NCBI RefSeq assembly: GCF_009792895.1
Contig: NZ_WSSC01000001.1
Coordinates: forward strand, 620,001 to 684,000
Direction: 5' to 3'
DNA: 64,000 nt
From: Pigmentibacter ruber
Lineage (GTDB): Bacteria; Bdellovibrionota_B; Oligoflexia; Silvanigrellales; Silvanigrellaceae
Translations under genes and position numbers: made by a program
Shown here: one piece after another, positions 17,462 through 26,059 of the stretch
Layout: each line of letters starts with the position of its first letter
How positions within the stretch are numbered: the stretch's first letter is position 1
The notes under the pieces: generated by a model
Told to the model about the DNA's origin: nothing
Database searches by the model: none
Seen by the model: only the letters and a program-made list of their open reading frames with translations

Positions 17462-18606
17462 TAAATCTAATAATTTGTATTACTTTAGCCATTCCTTTAA
17501 TCTTTTTTGTTTTATATCCTATGCTAAGTAATTTTGGGAACAAAGATATATTAAAAAGAAGCTTTGTTTTTCAAAATGAAACTGAATTAAAAAATATATT
17601 GATTTTAAGAAATGCATTATTTCAAAAATTAATATATGGAGAATCCGAATTAAAAGAAGTTAATATCCTAAGTGATGGAGAAATTTATCAAAGTTTACTT
17701 GTGATATGCACTAAATTTGTAGATGAAGAATTGCCAATATTTCCTAATGAAATTAAAAAACCAGTAAACATCCAAGAAAATGGAAATATAAAAAAAGATT
17801 TGTTGCTTTTACTTGCCGTTGTGTTTGGATTTATTTTTTTATTTTGTAATATGCTTTCTTTAAAAGCCTATGCCACAGAAAAAGAAAAAAATGAGAATAT
17901 TCCTGCAGATGTTGTCATTCCTCCTCCTACAATTTTGGATAAAACTGGATTTTGGTTACCATCTGTAAATCAATACATTTTAATGCCAGCAATGGGTGAA
18001 GTAAAAGTATATTACGTTGGGATGTTTACCAATATTTTTCAAGCAAAAGGAACATTATTGTTACTGCCATTACCAAAAGGTTTTACTGATTTAAAAGTTA
18101 TTGGAGCTAGAAATGCTACACTTGAAAAAAATGGGGAACAGGAAAATCCTGTTTTAAATCTTGAATTGACTGAAGGTGTAAATCAAATCAGCGCAGAGTT
18201 TTCTCTACCAGCTTCATTGGGGACTGCTAAATGGCAAGCGGCAAATTTACAAACTTTACCTGGTGTTACTATTTTTATGATGCCGGAGCACAATGCTGCT
18301 TTGCGAAATTTACTGTCAAATTTTTTTCTAACACCAAATGTTTGGCCACCAAGAATTGAAAACATTCAACCTCAATTTCGTTCTATATTAGGATCAGATC
18401 CTCTTGACCTTTCAAATTCCAAATTAAAAGATCCTAACCAATTGTCACGCCAGCTTGTGCGAGTTGGAGATAAATTTGCAACATTTCCTAATTTTGAAAT
18501 TAATGGTGTGATTCCTAGTCGTTCATATATTTATCTGACTATTTTATTTTTTGCTTTTTTTCTTTTTGCAGTTACAGCCTTCTCAATTTTTAAAACGTCA
18601 AAATAA
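17455..18606 (+). CDS. CcmI-like membrane protein of the heme/cytochrome c operon
   Basis: 383 aa. An N-terminal TM (about 1-20) is followed by a helical stretch with CcmI-like character (FVLYPMLSNF ... LKNILILRNALFQKLIYGE), a second hydrophobic segment (about 115-135), a beta-rich periplasmic domain (about 165-345; ILMPAMGEVKVYYVGMF ... TLLLLPLPKGFTDLKVIGAR), and a C-terminal TM (about 356-378). CcmI normally holds apocytochrome c for the lyase, and the position right after ccmF-ccmH with a 7-base overlap supports a maturation role. The beta domain is not typical of CcmI and is unrecognised. The assignment is tentative. Confidence 0.5.
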   Translation: MLINLIICITLAIPLIFFVLYPMLSNFGNKDILKRSFVFQNETELKNILILRNALFQKLIYGESELKEVNILSDGEIYQSLLVICTKFVDEELPIFPNEIKKPVNIQENGNIKKDLLLLLAVVFGFIFLFCNMLSLKAYATEKEKNENIPADVVIPPPTILDKTGFWLPSVNQYILMPAMGEVKVYYVGMFTNIFQAKGTLLLLPLPKGFTDLKVIGARNATLEKNGEQENPVLNLELTEGVNQISAEFSLPASLGTAKWQAANLQTLPGVTIFMMPEHNAALRNLLSNFFLTPNVWPPRIENIQPQFRSILGSDPLDLSNSKLKDPNQLSRQLVRVGDKFATFPNFEINGVIPSRSYIYLTILFFAFFLFAVTAFSIFKTSK

Positions 18607-18710
18607 TTTGTGTAGTTACATTTTATAAGAAAAAAAAACTGGAACTCTTCTTGCTCCTCTAGCTTCTCCTAGCTAAGATATAATTGAGTTTGATAAGGAG
18701 GTTTTTTTTT

Positions 18711-19043
18711 ATGATTTTAAATAGTGAGTCTGTAGAATTAATACGCATAAATGCAATTCGGTTAGCTAGCTCTATTCGTAGTAAAGATGATTTGGTTGAT
18801 CTTGCGACAGCTAGTTCTTTTGAGCAAGTTTTTTCAGCTATCGAAACCATTCTAACAAATACGGAAATGTATTTTGATGATGATTTGCTTATACAACTTG
18901 ATGTTCAAACATGGCAAAGTTTTAAGGCAGTTCTGCTTGTCTACACATTAAATGTGGTAAATCGCCAAATTTATCTTGCACGTGAGTCAAGTTTTTCACA
19001 CCAACAAGGCCGCGATTTTGGTGCAAGTACAACAAATCTTTAA
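18711..19043 (+). CDS. Hypothetical protein, 110 aa
   Basis: Unrecognised, predicted mostly helical and soluble (SVELIRINAIRLASSIRSK, then DLATASSFEQVFSAIETIL). No signal peptide, TM or Cys motif. ATG 18711 follows AAGGAGG with a 9-base T-rich spacer, and a TATAAT at 18679-18684 could be a -10 box. It stands alone between the cytochrome operon and the porins. The strong ribosome site makes a real gene likely; no function is suggested. Confidence 0.7.
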   Translation: MILNSESVELIRINAIRLASSIRSKDDLVDLATASSFEQVFSAIETILTNTEMYFDDDLLIQLDVQTWQSFKAVLLVYTLNVVNRQIYLARESSFSHQQGRDFGASTTNL

Positions 19044-19174
19044 TTTATTCTTTAGCTCGCTTGCACAATTCAATTTCCTCAAATATGATGTAATGGTATT
19101 TAATTAAAGTCTGTTTCGTTAGTTATAGTTAATATAGTCAACAGTTTTTGTTGTTACTTTATTGGAGGCTCTAC

Positions 19175-20497
19175 ATGAACCGTCTACTTAAGACTACGTC
19201 ACTTCTTGCTTTAGTTTCTGCTCCGTTTTGTGCAAATGCGCAGTCCCCGACTGATTTTTCCAATTTTTCTCCTAGGCTAAAGTTACAAAGCCGTTATTCT
19301 TTGTACGATACTTATCGTAATAATGAAAGCGACTTGATAACGAACACAGCTCGCTTCGGTCTAAATTATCGTTATAAAAATGTGATGGGTGTTTTAGAAG
19401 TTCAAGCTGGTTCTCCATCAGATGCTTACACACAATCAAGTAAAGCAAATACAACAACGGGTGGTACTACTTCTAATGGTTCCCAAAACTTGTTTCAAGT
19501 TAGAAGAGCCTACATAGGTTTAGATCTTGTAGCTATGGAACCCGCTACTGTTTCTTTAATGATAGGTCGCTATCGTTTTCTGGCTTCACAAGTGTATGCA
19601 CCAGATGCAATCACACAAATTTTAGCAACAAACCTCGACAACGTTTCCAGCTCCACTAGCTCCGATGGACTTATAGTTAAATATGTTGGTAAGTTTGATT
19701 TTGGTAAAGTTAGCGCTGAATATGGTGTTGTAAATAACATTGCCGTAGCAAAATATGCTACAGGTTCAGGATGGTTTACTAATACTTCCATTGTTGCCGG
19801 AGATAACTCATTTAGTGCGGCTCCAAAAACTCAATCCCGTGGTATGCAAGGCGTCTTAACAGGTGACATCAACGTTGGTGACGGTATTGTTGAAGCACGC
19901 TTTGGATACGGCATGCAAAATGGTGCAGTGACTTCAGTAACTGCAAATACTTATGTCAATCAAGATGTTACTAACCTAGAAGCGTCAGTTGGTTATAACT
20001 ATATGCAGGGACAAATCAGGGGTGGTGTTTGGTACCAAGCTGTTACTTTAGCTAAAGCTCAATCTGGTGCCATCGTTGGAGTAAACAACGTTCCTGTTTA
20101 TACAACAGCAACTTCACCAACAGCAGACCAAGATTCGCAAAATATATCAACAATTGGCGTGGGTGTTACAGGAAATTCTAAATTATTTGGAATTACTGGT
20201 TTACTTGCAGATGGCGATGCCTTTACTTATGGCATAGGTTATCAAAATGTAAACGGACAAGAAGCAAGCGGTGGTGGAACTGTTAGTGGTCTAGCAACTG
20301 GCGTAACCGCATTTTCAAATCAATCCTTGCAAATTAGTCAATACAATGTTGGACTTGGCTATAATCAAGGAGTTTTCAATCTTGAGTTGAACTATGCAAT
20401 GTCAACTGCAAATTATGAAATTTATACTGACAACAGTGGAGTTCAGAATCAAAAATCAGCAAGTCTAGTGTATCTTGTTGGTACAATTTCACTATAA
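19175..20497 (+). CDS. Outer-membrane porin-like protein, first tandem copy
   Basis: 440 aa with a signal peptide cleaved after CANA (residue 22). The mature part consists of alternating amphipathic strands with short turns (LKLQSRYSLYDTYRNN, NLFQVRRAYIGLD, VEARFGYGMQNGAV, GQIRGGVWYQAVTL), the pattern of a general porin-type beta-barrel. The C terminus is YLVGTISL rather than ending in the common aromatic residue. ATG 19175 is preceded by TTGGAGG with a good spacer. Codon use looks richer in C and G than its paralogue, consistent with high expression. A strong terminator follows 24 bp after the stop. Substrate is unknown. Confidence 0.85.
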   Translation: MNRLLKTTSLLALVSAPFCANAQSPTDFSNFSPRLKLQSRYSLYDTYRNNESDLITNTARFGLNYRYKNVMGVLEVQAGSPSDAYTQSSKANTTTGGTTSNGSQNLFQVRRAYIGLDLVAMEPATVSLMIGRYRFLASQVYAPDAITQILATNLDNVSSSTSSDGLIVKYVGKFDFGKVSAEYGVVNNIAVAKYATGSGWFTNTSIVAGDNSFSAAPKTQSRGMQGVLTGDINVGDGIVEARFGYGMQNGAVTSVTANTYVNQDVTNLEASVGYNYMQGQIRGGVWYQAVTLAKAQSGAIVGVNNVPVYTTATSPTADQDSQNISTIGVGVTGNSKLFGITGLLADGDAFTYGIGYQNVNGQEASGGGTVSGLATGVTAFSNQSLQISQYNVGLGYNQGVFNLELNYAMSTANYEIYTDNSGVQNQKSASLVYLVGTISL

Positions 20498-20521
20498 AAT
20501 GTTGTTTTTTTTATTTTGATT

Positions 20522-20557
20522 ATAGGTGCTGATTTAATTTAGCACCTATTTTTTTTT
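20522..20557 (+). terminator. Rho-independent terminator between porin genes
   Basis: A 9-bp stem, ATAGGTGCT (20522-20530) pairing with AGCACCTAT (20541-20549), 10-base loop, followed by a run of T to 20557. It should end most transcription of the first porin; the second porin begins only 24 bases later. Confidence 0.9.
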
Positions 20558-20580
20558 AAAGCTTTCAAAGAAAAGAGAAA

Positions 20581-21861
20581 ATGCTAAAAAAAACTTTCTT
20601 CTTTTTCCTATTGAGTCATGTTTTAAATTTGGCTGCTAAAGCAAATAGTGAACAGCAAGTTTTTAAACCATTTATCCGTATTCAATCTCGCTATAGTATT
20701 TATGATAGTTATAGAAATAATCAGTCAGATACAATAAATTCTTTAGGACTTGGTATACAATATCAGGCTAAAAATATTTTTGCTGCTTTTAATTGCCAAG
20801 TCGGATTGCCTGCAGACCCTTATTCAAGTCAAATCAATACAAACCCATCAAAAACAAATGGCTCACAAAATTTATTGTCAATAAGACGTGCCTTTGTGGG
20901 TGTGAGTGGGATTAATTATCAGAAGAATTCATTATCTCTTATTATTGGAAGATACAGAGTAACAGGGCCAGTTTTATATACTCCCGATGCGCTTGATTAT
21001 GTATTAGCTACAAATTTAACTTTGCATTCTACTTTAGTTGGTTCAGATGGAATTTTTCTAAATTTTTCTGGTGATTATGATACTTGGAAATTTAGCAGTG
21101 AATTTGGGTTTGTAAATTCAATTCAGATAGCTCAAATTAGAACAGGTGGAAATTGGTTTTTTAACCCCCAAATTGTGAATAATGCTGACACAACTTTTGG
21201 TCCTGCGCCGAATACACAATCTAGAGCTTATATAGGAAGTATAGGAAATGATATTTCAATCTCTGATGGCATTCTTGAATTAAGAGCTTTATATGGTACA
21301 CAACAATCTGCAGTTACTAAAGTTTCAGGAGATACAAATTATTCTGCACGAGATGTCTCTGATTTTGAGAGTTCAATTTCATATAATTATCAATCTGGGA
21401 TAATATCAGGAGGTGTTTGGTTTCAATCTGTTTATTTAGGACAAAGTAAAACAGGAATTAAGTCAGCAAGCAATCAAGTCAATTATTCAAATTCTGCCAA
21501 TGATGATTCTCAGACAATAAATACTTCTGGTTTAAGTTTTATTATTAATAGTAGACTTTTTAATTTTGGAGATTTTCTTGAGAAAGAAGATTCATTTTAC
21601 CTTACATTAGCTTATCAAAAAATTTCTGGTCTTCTAGTATCTGGAGGAGGAGCTTCAACAGGAGTTACTAATTTTTCTAATCAATCTTTGAATAATGATA
21701 TCATAAATGCAGGATTGGGATATAAGCAAGAAGCATTTTCTCTGGAAATAGATTACTTATATGCAAAAGCTAATTATGAAATTTACACAAATAATAATGG
21801 CATTCAAAATCAAAAAAATGCAAGCATTATTTACTTAATTGGGACTTTATTGCTTCAATAA
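20581..21861 (+). CDS. Outer-membrane porin-like protein, second tandem copy
   Basis: 426-aa paralogue of the preceding porin, aligning along its length: SRYSIYDSYRNNQSD versus SRYSLYDTYRNNESD, QNLLSIRRAFVGV versus QNLFQVRRAYIGL, and C-terminal ANYEIYTNNNGIQNQKNAS versus ANYEIYTDNSGVQNQKSAS. Signal peptide probably cleaved after AKA (residue 21). Codon use is more AT-biased and the ribosome site (AAAGAGAAA) is weaker. No room remains for a full promoter after the terminator, so expression may depend on readthrough or be low. An old tandem duplication with divergence is likely. Confidence 0.85.
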   Translation: MLKKTFFFFLLSHVLNLAAKANSEQQVFKPFIRIQSRYSIYDSYRNNQSDTINSLGLGIQYQAKNIFAAFNCQVGLPADPYSSQINTNPSKTNGSQNLLSIRRAFVGVSGINYQKNSLSLIIGRYRVTGPVLYTPDALDYVLATNLTLHSTLVGSDGIFLNFSGDYDTWKFSSEFGFVNSIQIAQIRTGGNWFFNPQIVNNADTTFGPAPNTQSRAYIGSIGNDISISDGILELRALYGTQQSAVTKVSGDTNYSARDVSDFESSISYNYQSGIISGGVWFQSVYLGQSKTGIKSASNQVNYSNSANDDSQTINTSGLSFIINSRLFNFGDFLEKEDSFYLTLAYQKISGLLVSGGGASTGVTNFSNQSLNNDIINAGLGYKQEAFSLEIDYLYAKANYEIYTNNNGIQNQKNASIIYLIGTLLLQ

Positions 21862-22917
21862 TTATAAAGTATTAGTTACTTTATTTAAGTTTTTTGGTGC
21901 ATCTGGATTTCTTCCTAGACTTTTTGCAAATAATGCAGAAAATTTATAAAACTTATGAATAAATAAAATACTATTTGCTATTGGATGGATTGAATTTCCT
22001 ATGCTAATGACTGGAATATTAAAAAATAAAGTTTCATTTTCTTTTAAAATTTCATTTGTGCTCATGATAAAAATATTAGCTTCTTTTTTAATTAAATTTT
22101 CAATTAAGAGAAGCATATTGGGTAAAGTTTCATCTTTATTTAAAAAAACTATTACAGGAAAATTTTTATTAATTAATTCAAATGGACCGTGCATTACCTC
22201 TGCGCCACTAAACGCTTCAGCATGGATTCCACTAGTTTCTTTTAATTTTAGAGCCGCTTCCATTGCGATTGGAAAAGTATAACCTCTTCCTAATACAAGA
22301 AAATTTTTTGCATTTTTAAAATTTTCAATTGGAAATTCATCTTTATCATTAGCAATTTGCATTAATCTTTGACTTATAATTTTTAAACAATCTATATTTA
22401 TAGTAATTTTGGGGTTTAAATAATATGCTAATTGAATAATTCTAACTAAGCTAGCAATAAAACTTTTCGTAGCAGCAACAGAATATTCTTTGCCCGCCAG
22501 TAAAGGAATATTAAATTTACTTTGATCTGCAAGAGGTGAATTATTTTCATTAATAAAGGAAACAGTAACTGCTCCGTTTTGCTTTGCATATTTCATTGAT
22601 TCAACTAAATCAAAGCTTTTTCCAGATTGCGAAATGCCAAGAACTAAAGAATTTTTATAATTTATATTTTTTTGATATATTGTGTGTATTGATGGTGCTA
22701 TAGAAGCCGTTGCTATTTCCAATTGCGTTTCAAAAACATATTTTGCAAATGTTGCAGCGTGATCAGAACTACCTCTGGCTATAGTAGCAATAAAATGAAG
22801 ATCTATATTTTTTAATTCTGATATTAATGGTGAAAAAACAGATTCTGAGTTAAGAATCAAATTATTAATGATACTAAGAGTTTCGTTTGTTTCTTTTTCC
22901 ATTAATGTTGTATGCAT
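21862..22917 (-). CDS. Glucosamine-6-phosphate deaminase, SIS type (NagB-II)
   Basis: 351-aa double-SIS protein related to the isomerase half of GlmS but without the glutaminase domain. Motifs ATIARGSSDHAATFAKYVFE, LVLGISQSGKSFDLVESM and EVMHGPFELI match the NagB-II group, which converts GlcN-6-P to fructose-6-P and ammonia. With NagP, a BadF-type kinase and NagA elsewhere in the window, this completes GlcNAc breakdown. AgaS-like galactosamine isomerase or another sugar isomerase are alternatives. It starts 24 bp after sohB and is probably co-transcribed with dsbD-sohB. Confidence 0.8.
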   Translation of the reverse strand: MHTTLMEKETNETLSIINNLILNSESVFSPLISELKNIDLHFIATIARGSSDHAATFAKYVFETQLEIATASIAPSIHTIYQKNINYKNSLVLGISQSGKSFDLVESMKYAKQNGAVTVSFINENNSPLADQSKFNIPLLAGKEYSVAATKSFIASLVRIIQLAYYLNPKITINIDCLKIISQRLMQIANDKDEFPIENFKNAKNFLVLGRGYTFPIAMEAALKLKETSGIHAEAFSGAEVMHGPFELINKNFPVIVFLNKDETLPNMLLLIENLIKKEANIFIMSTNEILKENETLFFNIPVISIGNSIHPIANSILFIHKFYKFSALFAKSLGRNPDAPKNLNKVTNTL

Positions 22918-22941
22918 TTAGGTATTTTCCTATCAATATGA

Positions 22942-24006
22942 TTACATTAATAAAGGATATTTATTTTCTTCCTTTTCAATATTTTTTGCCAAAAAGATTT
23001 GGAGTAAACTTTGTGCTGTTCCTGCTAATTTATCTTTAAAAGACTCTTTTTTAGGAGTAAAAATATGATATATTTCATAATCTTTGCTTAAATTTAAAAG
23101 ATAGTCATCACTAGTTTTTAACTCATCTACTAAATTTAATTCTATTGCTTTTACACCAAACCAGTACTCGCCAGTAGCTACTTTAGCAATATCAATTTGG
23201 CTTCTATATTTAGATACATGATCTTTAAAAAGCTCGTGTACTTCTTCTATTTGTTCTTGAAACTTGGCTTTTTTCTTTTCCGTTATTTCACCAAACGGAG
23301 TTAAAGTTCTTTTGTATTCACCAGCAGTCATTTCTAAATATTCAATATTATTCTTGTGGAGTAACTTATTTAAATTAGGTAAGGAAGCAATTACGCCTAT
23401 AGAACCTAAAATAGCGAAAGGTGCTGCGATAATTTTATTTGCTAAACATGCCATCATGTAACCACCACTTGCTGCAACTTTATCGACACAAATTGTAAGG
23501 GGGATGTTTTTTTCTTTTATTCTTGCAAGTTGTGAAGAAGCTAATCCATAAGCATGCACCATCCCTCCAGGGCTTTCAAGACGTATAACAATCTCATCTT
23601 TTGGTAGAGCTGTTTGTAAAATTGCTGTTATTTGCTCCCGAAAAGTAGTGACCGCACTTGCTGCAACATCTCCATTGAAATCTAAGACGTAAACTTTTTT
23701 AGGTAATGGTAAATTTTTTTGTTCTTCTTTTTCTTTTTTCTTTGCTTGATTTTTTTCTTTAAGAAGCTGTTTTTCATTTTTTATGTAAGTTTTGTATTCA
23801 GTCTCATCCCAAATTTCTTTTAATATTTTTTCTTTATTTTCTTTATATGTTTCATTTATTTTTTTGATTTCAATTTTAATTCCTTGACCTAGTTTTTTCT
23901 TCCGTAAACTTATTAATATTAAAAAACCAAAAAAAACTAAAAATAAACCAATCACTCCTAAAGCTGCCAGTGATAATTGAAACCAAGAAAACAAAGACTG
24001 TGACAT
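22942..24006 (-). CDS. sohB: SohB-type inner-membrane serine protease
   Basis: 354-aa peptidase of the SppA/SohB family (S49). An N-terminal TM (about 10-33) is followed by a charged, Lys/Glu-rich coil (about 35-105), then the peptidase domain: VIRLESPGGMVHAYG, nucleophile Ser180 in AASGGYMMA, general base Lys232 in GEYKRTLTPFGE. Length and single catalytic domain fit SohB rather than the double-domain SppA. It degrades peptides at the periplasmic face. A GAGGAG ribosome site precedes the ATG. It lies between dsbD (20 bp) and the NagB-II gene (24 bp). Confidence 0.92.
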   Translation of the reverse strand: MSQSLFSWFQLSLAALGVIGLFLVFFGFLILISLRKKKLGQGIKIEIKKINETYKENKEKILKEIWDETEYKTYIKNEKQLLKEKNQAKKKEKEEQKNLPLPKKVYVLDFNGDVAASAVTTFREQITAILQTALPKDEIVIRLESPGGMVHAYGLASSQLARIKEKNIPLTICVDKVAASGGYMMACLANKIIAAPFAILGSIGVIASLPNLNKLLHKNNIEYLEMTAGEYKRTLTPFGEITEKKKAKFQEQIEEVHELFKDHVSKYRSQIDIAKVATGEYWFGVKAIELNLVDELKTSDDYLLNLSKDYEIYHIFTPKKESFKDKLAGTAQSLLQIFLAKNIEKEENKYPLLM

Positions 24007-24026
24007 AGAAATGGCTCCTCAGAGTT

Positions 24027-25952
24027 TTAATTAATAAGATTCATAGCAGTATTCATAAGTTTTCCTGCAGAGGCGTAACCTTGTAATAGAATAGTTGGTT
24101 TAGCCGCAAAATCGCTATTTGCTTTAAAATATGCAATAGCTGGCAAACCATTAATTTGCCATCTATTCACAAGAATTTGAATATCATCTGGCAAATTTGT
24201 GTAATCAAGTTTTACGACAATAAAATTTTGCTGGAGAAATTCAATCAGTTTTGGATCTTGCCAAGATGTTTCTTCCATTTCAAGACATGCTGTGCACCAG
24301 TCTGCCCAAATATCAATTAATATTGGTTTATTTTCCGCTTTAGCAATATCAACAGCATTTTGAAAATCATTTAACCATGTTAATTTATTTCCTGGTAGAT
24401 TTTTTGCAACATTTATTTCATTTCTTTTTATATGAAAACTATTTGTTGTGTATAAAGTAACCCAAAGCGCTAAAAAACAAGTTGTTAAGATAAGACCAAG
24501 TTTGGAAATAAAGCCTAATAAATTATTTTTTATAGTGAATAATGTAAATATGGATGCACTAAGTAGTAAGATAGCAATGGTAAGAAATGCTGGTTTTAAA
24601 TAGATATCTTGTAAATAGGGTATTTTTTGCAAATAAATTCTTAAATAATATAATGCTAATGCAAACATAAGTGCGGCAAAAAATATTTTAATAAAATTAA
24701 CAAGACGTGGAAATTTTGGAACTTTTGTGAGTCCTTGACCAAAATAACCAAGAGCTACATACGGAAGACCAAATCCAAATGCAAAGAAAAACATATATGT
24801 AAATCCTACAATAGGATTTTTATTTTGCGCAATTAAAATTAAAATAGTGCTTAGCACTGGTCCCGTGCATGGTGCTGAGATTAATCCAGATACTGAACCC
24901 ATTGTTAAAACGGCTATCTTCGGATAATTTTGGGAAAGAGGAATTTTATTTCCAAAAGATTGGAGACCGCTTAAATTAAACACTCCAAGCATAGATAGGC
25001 CTAGAATGAACATGATGATAGCAATAACGACATTAAATATAGGATTTGCTAATTGCGAACCAAAAATACTTCCTGATAAAGCTGCAAAAACACCAAGTAG
25101 TGAATAAGTCAGAATCATTCCAAGAACATAATATAAAGGTAAGAAACCTTTTTTCCTTTTTTCTTTATTAGTAGAAAACTGGGACATGACATTTAACGTA
25201 ATTGGTATCATTGGATATACACAAGGTGTAAGATTCATTAGGAGACCTGCTAGTAATAAAGCTGGAAATAAAATCCAGCTTCCTTTGCTAATGGCATCCT
25301 GTATTTTAATTGCTAAATTATCGTTTAAAAGAGTAATTTTATCGCTAGTATTAATTTCATTTGAATTTTTTTCTGTATTGATTTCATTTAATGGCTGAGA
25401 AACACCTGATTGAGGTGAATTAAAAGAAAAATTATCTTTGAATAATGTTGATATACTTCCAACTTTTAAATTAATTTGTAACTTTGCAGGAACTAGACAA
25501 ACCGCGTTTGAACATGATTGAACATTGATTTCCAATGTATCATTTATTCCAAAGTGTGCTTTAGATTTAATTGTAAATAAAGTTTTATTTTTGAATATTT
25601 TTTTCTCTGTTTTAAAAAAGGGATCTTGGTAAATTTCAGGAGATTTATCTGATTCATATTTTAATTCCATTGGAAGCTGCTGAGAAATATGAAGATTAAA
25701 TTTTAATTTATCTTGATATATTTTAAAATCATCTTTAGTTGAGAGAGATAAAATAATTGTGGGTTCTTGCCCTAGCACAATTTTTTTAACTTCAAACTTA
25801 ATTACATTTTCAACTTTAACTTGTTGATCAAATTGAGAAGAAGTAAATTCTTCACTGAAATAAAAAGACTCAGCATATGTTGGTATTGTGATAAAAGACA
25901 GAATTTTGAAAACACAAATAAATTTAACTAAAAAAGCAGGGACTATTTTCAC
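24027..25952 (-). CDS. dsbD: Thiol:disulfide interchange protein DsbD
   Basis: DsbD moves electrons from cytoplasmic thioredoxin to periplasmic DsbC/CcmG-type acceptors. The 641-aa protein has a signal peptide, an N-terminal DsbD-alpha domain with the redox Cys pair region SCSNAVCLVPA, a central eight-TM CcdA-like domain (CVYPMIPITLNVMSQF; SAPCTGPVLSTIL), and a C-terminal thioredoxin domain with WCTAC (Cys553, Cys556). GTG 25952 is preferred over TTG 25964 because GAGG lies 6 bases upstream of it. It leads a minus-strand operon with sohB and the NagB-II gene and is functionally tied to the CcmF-CcmH fusion, which needs reduced thiols. Confidence 0.95.
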   Translation of the reverse strand: MKIVPAFLVKFICVFKILSFITIPTYAESFYFSEEFTSSQFDQQVKVENVIKFEVKKIVLGQEPTIILSLSTKDDFKIYQDKLKFNLHISQQLPMELKYESDKSPEIYQDPFFKTEKKIFKNKTLFTIKSKAHFGINDTLEINVQSCSNAVCLVPAKLQINLKVGSISTLFKDNFSFNSPQSGVSQPLNEINTEKNSNEINTSDKITLLNDNLAIKIQDAISKGSWILFPALLLAGLLMNLTPCVYPMIPITLNVMSQFSTNKEKRKKGFLPLYYVLGMILTYSLLGVFAALSGSIFGSQLANPIFNVVIAIIMFILGLSMLGVFNLSGLQSFGNKIPLSQNYPKIAVLTMGSVSGLISAPCTGPVLSTILILIAQNKNPIVGFTYMFFFAFGFGLPYVALGYFGQGLTKVPKFPRLVNFIKIFFAALMFALALYYLRIYLQKIPYLQDIYLKPAFLTIAILLLSASIFTLFTIKNNLLGFISKLGLILTTCFLALWVTLYTTNSFHIKRNEINVAKNLPGNKLTWLNDFQNAVDIAKAENKPILIDIWADWCTACLEMEETSWQDPKLIEFLQQNFIVVKLDYTNLPDDIQILVNRWQINGLPAIAYFKANSDFAAKPTILLQGYASAGKLMNTAMNLIN

Positions 25953-26059
25953 CTTTAACCTCAAATTCTAAACATAAATTGACCTGTTGCCTTTGCATCG
26001 GTAAATTGACCGAGAACTTCGTACTTGTTTTACGGAGACTAATATTGGAGCAAAACAAA

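Noticed and set aside
18651-18684. TTGCTC ... TATAAT promoter before the 110-aa gene
   Set aside because: The spacer is 22 bases, too long for sigma70; only the -10-like box is worth mention.
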